Shown here: positions 1 through 5,643 of the stretch, one piece after another
Position numbering within the stretch: position 1 is the stretch's first letter
Layout of the letters: each line of letters begins with the position of its first letter
Assembly: GCA_002887195.1 (NCBI GenBank)
Contig: PJAB01002101.1
Location: 1 to 10,504, forward strand
DNA length: 10,504 bases
Reading direction: 5' to 3'
Origin: Chrysochromulina parva
Taxonomy: Eukaryota; Haptophyta; Prymnesiales; Chrysochromulinaceae
The notes under the pieces: generated by a model
Databases searched by the model: none
Seen by the model: the letters and a program-made list of their open reading frames with translations, nothing else
What the model was told of the DNA's origin: nothing
Made by a program: the position numbers and the translations under genes

Positions 1-112
1 TCTGTAGTTGCGAGGATCGTCTCTGTCGCTTTTTTTGTGGAGGACGGAGATGATTCCTTCGAGGCACGTGTCGGGGAGTTTGCCTGTGCGAGCGCTCTCC
101 TCGAATGTTCTT

Positions 113-128
113 TCAAGTATATTAGAGA
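113..128. repeat. Target-site duplication, left copy
   Basis: The 16-mer tcaagtatattagaga is identical to 321-336. In minus orientation it encodes part of ISNIL in the RT, and either copy can serve as the native RT sequence. Confidence 0.8.
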
Positions 129-320
129 GCTTTGTAACTTACCAAGCTACCTACACATTGGCAGGACCCCCTGAATTGCGGTGGGGGAATTTGAAGGGGA
201 TGTCGGCGCGGGAGTAAGGCGGCATGCGGCATGGAACATGGAACGGCACCTGGTGACACGACGGGACCCGGGCATGGAAACCTGCTTGTTCTCCTCGTTG
301 CTTGTTCTTCCCGTTGCTTG
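129..320 (+). mobile_element. SINE-like insertion inside the LINE RT (192 bp)
   Basis: A 192-bp segment is bounded on both sides by the identical 16-mer tcaagtatattagaga. Dropping the segment and one 16-mer copy brings the two RT parts into one uninterrupted reading frame, which marks the segment as an insertion with a target-site duplication. In plus orientation its 3' end is a short tandem repeat of about 2.4 copies of a 16-bp unit (283-298, 299-314, 315-320) that stops exactly at the duplication, as in many SINEs and LINE tails that end in simple repeats. A duplication of this length fits target-primed reverse transcription. The body (129-282) has no recognisable tRNA-type A or B box, so the source RNA is unknown. 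It could instead be a short truncated LINE 3' end or an introner-like element. Confidence 0.7.
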
Positions 321-336
321 TCAAGTATATTAGAGA
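321..336. repeat. Target-site duplication, right copy
   Basis: Perfect second copy of the 16-mer at 113-128, directly abutting the short tandem tail of the insertion. Confidence 0.8.
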
Positions 337-647
337 TTACTTCCGAGTACGTTTTATAGAATCTATAGGGAAGGCGGTCGGGACCGGGGCTCTTGCCTGT
401 TGGGAGCGCGTTGATGATTCCGACTATTTCCTCGGCTGTGATTGGTTCGTCCAGCAGCTTGGCCATGGGTGGTAAGACACGTCGGACCTTGCCATTGGGA
501 TCTGGCCTGCTGAGCGTGTTGAGGCAGGCTTGGGCGGCTTGGCCGTCGATATCGGTGTTCTTGTCTGCAAAGAGGCTGGAGTAATACTTTGTGAAGGCGT
601 CGAGGATGCCTTTGGGAGTGGATGCCGAGGTTCCTGTGAAGGATGGG

Positions 648-726
648 TTGACATTTCGGGGTTTTTGTGAAATGTTTCCACTTGGACCTTGGATTGACAT
701 TTCGGGGTTTCCACTTGGACCTTGGA
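648..726. repeat. Direct repeat at the LINE truncation point
   Basis: Two copies of a unit beginning ttgacatttcggggttt and ending tttccacttggaccttgga lie back to back at 648-693 and 694-726. The first copy carries about 13 extra bases (around 665-677). A further related piece, gggaccttggaccaag, follows at 736-750. The CTTGGACCTTGG word is the reverse complement of CCAAGGTCCAAG found at 3348-3362. The repeat sits where RT homology stops. Confidence 0.75.
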
Positions 727-841
727 TGCGTTACGGGACCTTGGACCAAGCATGGCGCGGCGAAAGCGCGAGCGCGCGAACGCGCAAGATGCGATACAGT
801 CGTCGCGGAAGTTGTGACTGATCTGCCTCGCGTCGGCAGCG

Positions 842-1275
842 ATGAGCGGGTATATGCAAGTGCGCGAGCTGCTACAAGACGAGTTGCAGAACCCGCTGGA
901 CGTGTCAGCAGAGCACGCAGCAGAGGATGAAGCGCATGATGAAGAGCTCTTCGACTTCGCGTTTGGTCACAACAACATGCTACTCATGGCTCAGTTTGCG
1001 CTGCTCCTATCGGCAGCGAAGCCGTACTTGAAGCCGGGCCGTACCTACTCAGTCGGCACCGAGGTGTACTCGTTCGCGCGCATCGAAGCACGATGAGCAC
1101 GAGCATCTGCACATGCAAGGGCAAATTCCGCTTCGAGCTTGAGGGTCTCCACGAGCTCTTCGCTTTGCTTCACTTCCCGCAGATCGTGAAGCTGCATAAC
1201 TGCACGTGTACTGGCGAGGAAACTTTCCTGTACATGCTGCGCCGACTCTCGTACCGACTCAGGTCCAGCTGGCAC
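842..1275 (+). pseudogene. PIF/Harbinger (HARBI1-like) transposase N-terminal remnant
   Basis: The segment 1120-1266 encodes FRFELEGLHELFALLHFP then CTGEETFLYMLRRLSY. This matches the N-terminal helical region of HARBI1/DDE_Tnp_4 transposases, which typically read FRF..dL..L...L.iP......g....GEEalL..L.RLSyP. The upstream open frame (842-1096, 84 codons) ends in a TGA that overlaps the next frame as ATGA, so any continuous transposase needs a frameshift at 1093-1096. The DDE catalytic core is absent: homology stops at about 1266, just before the 111-bp repeat at 1288. I see no Harbinger-type terminal repeats or 3-bp duplication. The first 84-codon part is not itself recognisable as transposase. 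Best read as a decayed fragment. Confidence 0.55.
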
Positions 1276-1287
1276 TACACCACTCTA

Positions 1288-1398
1288 GGCGGCCGGCAAG
1301 CCGCCGTGCGCCACGACAACGTCGTCACTCGACGCCGCCGTCGTCACGCGACGGCGGCGTCGAGTGACTTCTTTTGCGTTCCCTTCGGGGGGCGCGCC
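1288..1398 (+). repeat. 111-bp palindromic repeat, copy L
   Basis: This segment matches the reverse complement of 2657-2767 over its full 111 bp, with about ten mismatches and two single-base gaps by hand alignment (roughly 90 percent). It contains a perfect stem-loop: arm 1324-1343, loop tcacg (1344-1348), arm 1349-1368. It starts with a second small inverted motif (GGCGGC...GCCGCC, 1288-1305) and ends in cccttcggggggcgcgcc. It encodes nothing convincing in any frame. Possible identities are a foldback MITE-type element, an introner-like repeat, or one of two terminal inverted repeats of a 1.48-kb element. Confidence 0.75.
1324..1368. repeat. Perfect 20-bp stem-loop in repeat copy L
   Basis: Arms 1324-1343 and 1349-1368 are exact reverse complements around the 5-base loop tcacg. 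The corresponding hairpin in the other copy (2687-2706 with 2712-2731) has four mismatched pairs, so copy L is the better preserved palindrome. Confidence 0.9.
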
Positions 1399-1421
1399 AA
1401 CGGGCGCGTCTCTACAGCTCC

Positions 1422-1684
1422 GACGCCCTCTGCGACGACGGCAGCCCGGCGCCGAATACGCAGACTGCACCTACGGCTCCGACTGCGCGGACTGCGGCCC
1501 CCCGCGCTTCCCGCCTCATGTGCCCATGAGCGCCGAGACTTGCAACTGGGCTTCCGACGCCGATTGCAACAACGGCGGCGGCCCCGGCTAGGAGTTCCAA
1601 CAGAGCCTCAACACGGCTGATTGCCCTTGTGTCGCAAAGGGCGGGCTGTGACGGCTCCGACTGCTCACGGACTGCGGCCCGCGC
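1422..1684 (+). pseudogene. Decayed cysteine-rich 'GSDC.DCGP' repeat protein, two units
   Basis: Unit 1 (1422-1507) reads ALCDDGSP, then after a one-base shift AEYADCTYGSDCADCGP. Unit 2 (1535-1684) reads ETCNWASDADCNNGGGPG, then a TAG stop (1589-1591), then EFQQ, and later CDGSDC followed after another shift by DCGPR. The expected unit is roughly C....DG.CDDGGPGAEY..C..GSDC.DCGPR, a disulphide-rich extracellular-type repeat I associate with algal and other protist secreted or surface proteins. At least two frameshifts and one stop mean it cannot be translated as such. No signal peptide or start belongs to it. The family assignment rests on the pattern only. Confidence 0.55.
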
Positions 1685-1808
1685 ATGCCGCGCTCACCCG
1701 CGCCGCCCGACGTCGCATTGCCGCCGCCTTCTGCATTGTAACACTGATGTTTTTAGTTATTTCTATTATTTCGCGTGGCACCATGTCCGACCTCCAAGTC
1801 GCAAGCAC

Positions 1809-1891
1809 GGGGCCGTGGGCGACCGGGGACGTCCGGGACCCTCCGAGGTGCCGCGTCGCGCGTGCGCGGTCGGGGCCGTGGCCGACCGGGG
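1809..1891. repeat. Short direct repeat pair
   Basis: Two 20-bp copies of ggggccgtgg.cgaccgggg lie at 1809-1828 and 1872-1891 with one mismatch, 63 bp apart. They fall in otherwise featureless GC-rich DNA (1685-1989), where I see no supported gene. Confidence 0.7.
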
Positions 1892-1989
1892 CGTAACCGG
1901 CGACCGGTCATCCGGGGCATTAGTCATAACTCATATGAAAACACGTGCGATTATCCGATCCGACAGGACGCACTCGCCAAAGTACTGAA

Positions 1990-3281
1990 CTAAAACTCTG
2001 AGTACTCTTCATCGCTGCTCTCGCCACTGCTCTCATCAGGGTCATCACTGCTCTCGTCCGGTCCCCCGTCCCCGGGCGGCGGCACAGCGCAGTGGGGGAC
2101 GGTGCGGCGGGGGCGTGGCAGTGCAACGAGGCCCACCGCTGCCACGGCCCGATACGGCGCGGTGTATGGGGCGCCGGTGACGGCCCCGGCGGCAACAGCG
2201 GTGGCGGCGGAAGCAGCGGTGGCGGTGGCGGTGGCGGCGGTGTGTAGGCGGGGTGGGAGGCGGTGGTCTTGGTGGCGGCGGTCCGGGCGGCGGCAGCAGG
2301 CGGGGCGTCGGGGTGAACGGCGAGGGCGGCGCCGGAAGGAGCGGCGTGCTGCTGCCACTGCACTGCTGCTGCTACTGCTGCGGTAGTGCTGCAGCGGGGG
2401 CTGCTAGGCCGCTGCACTGCGCTGCTCTTCGGCACGGCGGCGATGCGCGCGCGCGACACCGCGCCTCTCCGCGCCGCACGCCCGCCGCCAGCACCTCCTC
2501 CGCCGGAATCTGCTCGAATAGAGCGCTGAGCGAAGCAAGTGTAAGTCAAGTGGGCAAGGCACTCGGGCGGGGTGGGACCGAGACAGCGAGGCGTGCGTAC
2601 CTATGACAATGACCCGATCGACCGATGAAGGTCGAACCGAGCAACTGGCGTTGTCTGGCGCGCCCCCCCGAAGGGAACGCAAAAGAATCATTCGACGCCG
2701 ACTTCGCATGACGATGGCGGCGTCGAGTGACGACAGTGTCGTGGCGCACAGCAGCTTGCCAGCCGCCTCTCGTGTATCTCCGTCATACTCTGGCGATGGC
2801 TCAGCAACCCCCCTTCCACACCGCTTCTGCAACATGTTGTGCAAGTAAGCATCGCCGACCACTGGCAGCGCGGGTGAAGAAGATGCGGCTGCCGGCGCCG
2901 CGGAGACTTCGCCGCTGAGCGAGCGCCGCCTTTTACTCGGCGCGGGAGCCACTCGCAATTGATGATCCCGCTGCGCAGGGCGCATAGGGCTTGGCCTCTT
3001 GGCCGGCTGCCCACGAGGCACTGCTGTCGGAGCGGCGGCCACACGCCCAGCGGCTTTGGGCGGATTGCCTTTGGGCGCACTTCTTGCGCCCTCTCCGCGC
3101 GCGGCCTTGCCATTGGCCGCCGGCCTGCTGCTGCTCTTTGTTGAAGAGAAGCCTTGCGTCAGTTTGCCAGCAAACGGTCGGCCATCTCGTCGTCGCTCGA
3201 TACGTCCTCGACGCGGGTTGAAGGGGCCCTGCGCTGGATACGGCCCGGCAAGGCGAACGGGTCGATTTCAGCCGGCGGCAT
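1990..3281 (-). CDS. Unrecognised minus-strand multi-exon gene, nuclear-type disordered protein (tentative)
   Basis: I do not recognise this protein. The start ATG is at 3281-3279 and gives MPPAEIDPFALPGRIQRRAP followed by VEDVSSDDEMADRLLAN and a TGA at 3159-3161. A one-base lesion near 3165-3176 would instead continue as GKLTQGFSSTKSSSRPAANG, then a Lys/Pro/Ala-rich stretch with PSKRRRSLSG (nuclear-localisation-like), ending VVGDAYLHNMLQKR at 2822. A good intron follows (donor CG|GTGTGG at 2821, acceptor TTCGCTCAG at 2526, 296 nt) and joins in phase to ALFEQIPAEEVLAAGVRRGE (exon to about 2460, next donor CG|GTGTCG). The remaining exons are unresolved; an acidic end at 1990-2060 is possible. 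The 111-bp repeat copy R lies inside the intron. The frame break may be a sequencing error, a real lesion or a missed intron. The start faces the 95-aa gene across 152 bp. Confidence 0.4.
2007..2060. repeat. Degenerate tandem repeat encoding a possible acidic tail
   Basis: Three imperfect units built on ctgctctc occur here. Read on the minus strand they give DESSDDPDESSGESSDEEY followed by SEF and a TAG (1990-1992). That is a plausible acidic serine-rich protein C-terminus and may be the end of the minus-strand gene that starts at 3281, but no exon linking them can be fixed. Confidence 0.45.
2193..2400. repeat. GC-rich low-complexity tract (GGC/GGT, then CTG-rich)
   Basis: The part 2193-2300 is dominated by ggcggt/ggtggc triplets. 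The part 2344-2400 is rich in ctg triplets. On the minus strand these read as proline-rich, alanine-rich or glutamine-rich peptides in all three frames, so the long open frames here have little evidential weight. Confidence 0.8.
2657..2767 (-). repeat. 111-bp palindromic repeat, copy R (inverted)
   Basis: Reverse-complement partner of 1288-1398, about 90 percent identical by hand count. Its hairpin (2687-2706 with 2712-2731, loop catga) carries four mismatches. It lies within a predicted minus-strand intron (2526-2821), so the repeat has the same orientation relative to its host transcript as copy L has to the plus-strand remnants around 1093-1684. Confidence 0.75.
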
Positions 3282-3433
3282 GCTCGTCTAAGGCGCGGTC
3301 CACGGTCCAAGGACGGCCTTGGACGAGTTCCGTGAAAAGTGGTCTACGGTCCAAGGTCCAAGCGGGGCTTGCGAGGGGTGTGAGGGGTTCCATCTGGAGA
3401 AACCTTGTTGTGTCTGTGCAAAGCAAGGCCAGG
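3282..3433. promoter_or_regulatory. Candidate bidirectional promoter with GTCCAAGG motifs
   Basis: This 152-bp gap separates the minus-strand start at 3281 from the plus-strand start at 3434. It contains a perfect 8-bp inverted repeat, gtccaagg (3305-3312) / ccttggac (3317-3324), and a tandem ggtccaaggtccaag (3348-3362). The same word occurs in the other orientation at 681-750. The motifs could be transcription-factor sites or part of a dispersed repeat. No TATA box is evident. Confidence 0.4.
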
Positions 3434-4018
3434 ATGGGGCTCATTGCGGGCCTCACGGGCGCGAGCCTGGGCACGATGATCGTGATCTACACGCGGGCCT
3501 TGCGGAAGGTGGCGCTCTTCTCGAGTGAGTGCTCCTCGCGCGCGCGCGCAGATGCTGCAGCTCTATCGCACACGAAATCCACAGCGGCTCACTCTCCTCT
3601 CACTATCGCCTCTGTCAATCGCCTGCTGTGTGCGCACACATGCCTGGCCTCTGAGCGCGTGCATGCGCCGTCGTCTTGCTGTGCAGAGCCGTGGGAGCAC
3701 GTCTTCTTTGGCGTCATCGGCGGCTGGTGGGGTGTGCACAAGCTGCTGCAGGCGGAGAGCTATTGCGAGGCAAAATCCAAAGAGCTGCTCTTGGCAAAAA
3801 TGGAGCGGAACAAGGTGCGCGGGGCCAACCGCCACGTCGCCCGTGCGCCTTTGCGGAGCAGCCCGCGATGTCGCTCGTGTGCCTTTGCGGAGCAGCCTAC
3901 ACTTATCGCTGCCGATCTCACCCTGCCGCTCCGCGCGCGTCGTGTGCAGGGCACCCTCGATGAGAAGTACCGCGCCATGCTTGGCAGCAGCTACGCAAAA
4001 ATCTTCCCCGAGAGCTGA
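3434..4018 (+). CDS. Small two-segment membrane protein, 95 aa, three exons
   Basis: Exons are 3434-3524, 3687-3814 and 3950-4018. Introns have donors A|GTGAGT and AAG|GTGCGC and acceptors TTGCTGTGCAG and CGTGTGCAG, and the joins preserve frame. The product starts MGLIAGLTGASLGTMIVIYT, continues RALRKVALFSKPWEHVFFGV then IGGWWGVHKLL, and ends in a charged helix and MLGSSYAKIFPES. Two short hydrophobic segments (residues 2-19 and 34-51) flank a basic loop, followed by a hydrophilic C-terminal helix (54-73). The start context (AGG ATG G) is strong. Size and layout resemble accessory subunits of mitochondrial inner-membrane complexes, for example complex I, but I cannot name a family. Both introns are multiples of three with no in-frame stop, so unspliced RNA would still be open. 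The 3' end converges with the CYB5D1 homologue. Confidence 0.75.
   Translation: MGLIAGLTGASLGTMIVIYTRALRKVALFSSECSSRARADAAALSHTKSTAAHSPLTIASVNRLLCAHTCLASERVHAPSSCCAEPWEHVFFGVIGGWWGVHKLLQAESYCEAKSKELLLAKMERNKVRGANRHVARAPLRSSPRCRSCAFAEQPTLIAADLTLPLRARRVQGTLDEKYRAMLGSSYAKIFPES
3843..3897. repeat. 21-bp direct repeat inside intron 2
   Basis: Copies gtgcgcctttgcggagcagcc (3843-3863) and its one-mismatch twin at 3877-3897 are 34 bp apart. Both lie within the 135-nt intron 3815-3949 of the small membrane protein gene, suggesting local duplication in the intron. Confidence 0.75.
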
Positions 4019-4549
4019 GGCGCGGCCGCGCTCCAGCTTCTCGATGTATTGGCCGCGCGAGATGCCGCGCGAGTGGTGCGGGGCCTGCGTTTTACGTTTC
4101 GCAGGTCCGTCGCCGCTTGCACACCTATAGAACTCCTCCTCGATGCGGACGGCCTCGAGGAGCTAAGCGTCTGGATCGACTTTTTCAGAGTCACGGGCAC
4201 CGTCCACGTTAGTGACAGTGTGTCGTATCGCTGTGGGCGGGAGTTCTTTTGTTTTTCGACCTTGTTTTCTGCTTACACAGCGCCTGACTCGTCCTCGAGA
4301 GCGGAGCCGCCGGCCGCGCCGTAGCGCATGCATGAGCGCATGGCCGTAGCGCCGCCGGGCGAGCGCGGCCGACCGGTGCAACCGCATTCAGATTCACACA
4401 GAGCACACGGCACGAGGGGGAAGCGGCAGCCCCACTCCCCTGACTATCAGCCTAATCGCCGCCCCCCGCCGCAGAGCGAGTCTGAGAGAGGTGAGCCGGC
4501 CGCGCCTACGGCTACGCGAGACGCGAGAGAGCAAAGTCCGAGACCACGC
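4019..4549. other. Convergent intergenic region with a stem-loop
   Basis: This stretch lies between the plus-strand stop at 4018 and the minus-strand stop at 4550 and should hold both 3' UTRs. It contains the inverted repeat ctcctcga (4136-4143) / tcgaggag (4155-4162). A plus-strand frame stays open to 4324, in phase with the upstream TGA, but has no ATG near its start and no recognisable domain. I see no supported gene. Confidence 0.5.
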
Positions 4550-5350
4550 CTAGGCGACGGTGAGGTCATCGGAGAAGTATAGGTGGATGGTAGGGATGTG
4601 ATCGTCTGGATCCATGTTAAGAAGGTCAAACTGCAGGTCCTCATCGGGGATGCCGTTGGCAGCGAGCGTCTTCTTCATGTCGAGGACGCGTGAGAGAGCG
4701 TGGTCGTCGCTGCGCTTCCACACATACGAGCCCGAGTGCTGGTTGTACGGGATGTACCGCTTCTGGATCGCGTCCAGAGTCTCCTCGCTGCACACCTCGA
4801 TGACCGACTCCTGCTTGGTTAGCATGTTGAACAAACGGATCTTGCGAGTCTTCGCAGTGAGCAACCCAATCTGCAGCGTCTTGTCCTTCCACCACGGCTT
4901 GCCGATGTCCGACGACCACATCGCTGTCGGCTCCGACGGTGGGCAGTGCAGGAACTCGCCCATCGGGCAGAATGGCACCTCGAGCTCGGTTTTCGGGTCA
5001 ATATACGACTTGACCTTCTTCGTGACGGGGTCGAACCAGTGCGATATGTCCGTGCCCGCCGCATCGATGATCGGCTGCACGAGGCTGCCCGGGTTAGCGG
5101 CCACGAGCTTCGTCAGGTCGCACACCTTGCCGAACATAGACACCCACAAGTCATCGATGCGGTTGTGCGCCTTGATCTCATCGGGCGTATAGTAGCCCTG
5201 ACCTTCCAACTTCGCACGATCGCTGCGGCCGCGCACGCGTGCCTGGACGACGGTGGCAGATTCGTTCTCGATCCTCACCTTCTTGCGCACGTCTTTTCCT
5301 TTCTTCGCCGCCGCAATCCGGTCAGCCGCTGCCTGCTGCTCAGGGTCCAT
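4550..5350 (-). CDS. CYB5D1: Cytochrome b5 domain-containing protein 1 homologue (ciliary)
   Basis: A single exon of 266 residues matches the CYB5D1 family along its whole length. A charged N-terminal helix with an IQ-like motif (SATVVQARVRGRSDRAK, residues 31-47) precedes the b5-like domain: YYTPDEIKAHNRIDDLWVSM (53-72), VCDLTKLVAANPGSLVQPII (76-95) and AGTDISHWFDP (98-108). The C-terminal half (KPWWKDKTLQIGLLTAKTRK, then RYIPYNQHSGSYVWKR, and the end HLYFSDDLTVA) is characteristic of CYB5D1 and looks like a beta-grasp fold. The usual b5 haem motif HPGG reads NPGS, so one axial His is missing, as I recall for the family, and haem binding is uncertain. CYB5D1 is known as an axonemal, radial-spoke-associated protein supporting ciliary beating. 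The ATG has a good Kozak context (GCC ATG G) and its CCATGG is palindromic. It is divergent from the DCX-like gene. Confidence 0.92.
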   Translation of the reverse strand: MDPEQQAAADRIAAAKKGKDVRKKVRIENESATVVQARVRGRSDRAKLEGQGYYTPDEIKAHNRIDDLWVSMFGKVCDLTKLVAANPGSLVQPIIDAAGTDISHWFDPVTKKVKSYIDPKTELEVPFCPMGEFLHCPPSEPTAMWSSDIGKPWWKDKTLQIGLLTAKTRKIRLFNMLTKQESVIEVCSEETLDAIQKRYIPYNQHSGSYVWKRSDDHALSRVLDMKKTLAANGIPDEDLQFDLLNMDPDDHIPTIHLYFSDDLTVA

Positions 5351-5643
5351 GGCTACCCGCGCGCTCGCGGCTCAGCTACGCGAAAGAAGCGTGTGCGCGG
5401 GCGGAGCCGCTCAGTCGTGCCGAAGCCCGGTCGCGCAAGGACCAGCAAAAAGCAACCGATCGAGGTGAGGGTCAAAATGGAAACCGTTTCGTCACTCGGC
5501 ATTTTCAGACGCCTCGACGTTCCCCACCGACAAATCGAACCGACAAAGTATTCTGCGCATTCGCCACTAGTGTGAAACTGACGGGTATGTCTCCCCGCGT
5601 CTTTTCGTTCGATTGATTCCAATTGCTTCTTTGCCTTCCTTCC
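5351..5643. promoter_or_regulatory. Divergent intergenic region, CYB5D1 / DCX-like
   Basis: The 293 bp between two divergent starts must contain promoter and 5' UTR of both genes. No TATA box is obvious. Possible plus-strand splice donors occur at 5465 (GAG|GTGAGG) and 5586 (ACGG|GTATGT), the latter followed by a pyrimidine-rich tract ending in ATGAAG at 5649, so the plus-strand gene may have an upstream exon. Sharing one promoter would fit co-regulated ciliary genes. Confidence 0.4.

Larger units (their letters stand above)
1..690 (-). mobile_element. LINE (non-LTR retrotransposon) reverse transcriptase fragment, interrupted and 5'-truncated
   Basis: Read on the minus strand, 337 to about 645 encodes the region at the start of a LINE ORF2 reverse transcriptase: an AFTKYYSSLF segment, then PITAEEIVGIINALPTGKS, then PGPDRLPYRFYK, which is the hallmark PTGKSPGPDGLPYEFYK-type motif. 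After an interruption (113-336) the same domain resumes in 1-112 with GKLPDTCLEGIISVLHKK followed by SDRDDPRNYR, again typical of LINE RTs. The fragment leaves the window at base 1, so the YADD catalytic block is not visible. No endonuclease domain lies upstream. Homology fades near 650, where short direct repeats begin, consistent with 5' truncation. No stop codon or frameshift is seen in the RT parts apart from the insertion, so the copy may be young, but it is inactive as it stands. What is seen: the motifs. What is inferred: the clade, which I cannot assign. Confidence 0.85.

Noticed and set aside
129..170. ACTTACC resembling the 5' end of U1 snRNA, or a spliced-leader-like CTTG|GTAAGT on the other strand
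   Set aside because: The match is only about seven bases; the rest shows no U1 structure or convincing Sm-site context.
1920..2549. Long minus-strand proline-rich open frame
   Set aside because: Composition is driven by GGC/GGT triplets; all three minus frames are open and repetitive here.
2999..3433. Upstream in-frame extension of the 95-aa protein
   Set aside because: No in-frame ATG found upstream, and the stretch overlaps the opposite-strand gene and the divergent promoter; ATG 3434 has a strong context.
5349..5468. Plus-strand ATG overlapping the CYB5D1 start (CCATGG palindrome)
   Set aside because: It gives a 39-residue frame with no similarity, and the ATG is explained by the palindromic Kozak context of CYB5D1.
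4946..5575. Plus-strand open frame over CYB5D1
   Set aside because: Mostly antisense to a convincing gene. The part 5351-5575 has basic residues but no start or splice support.
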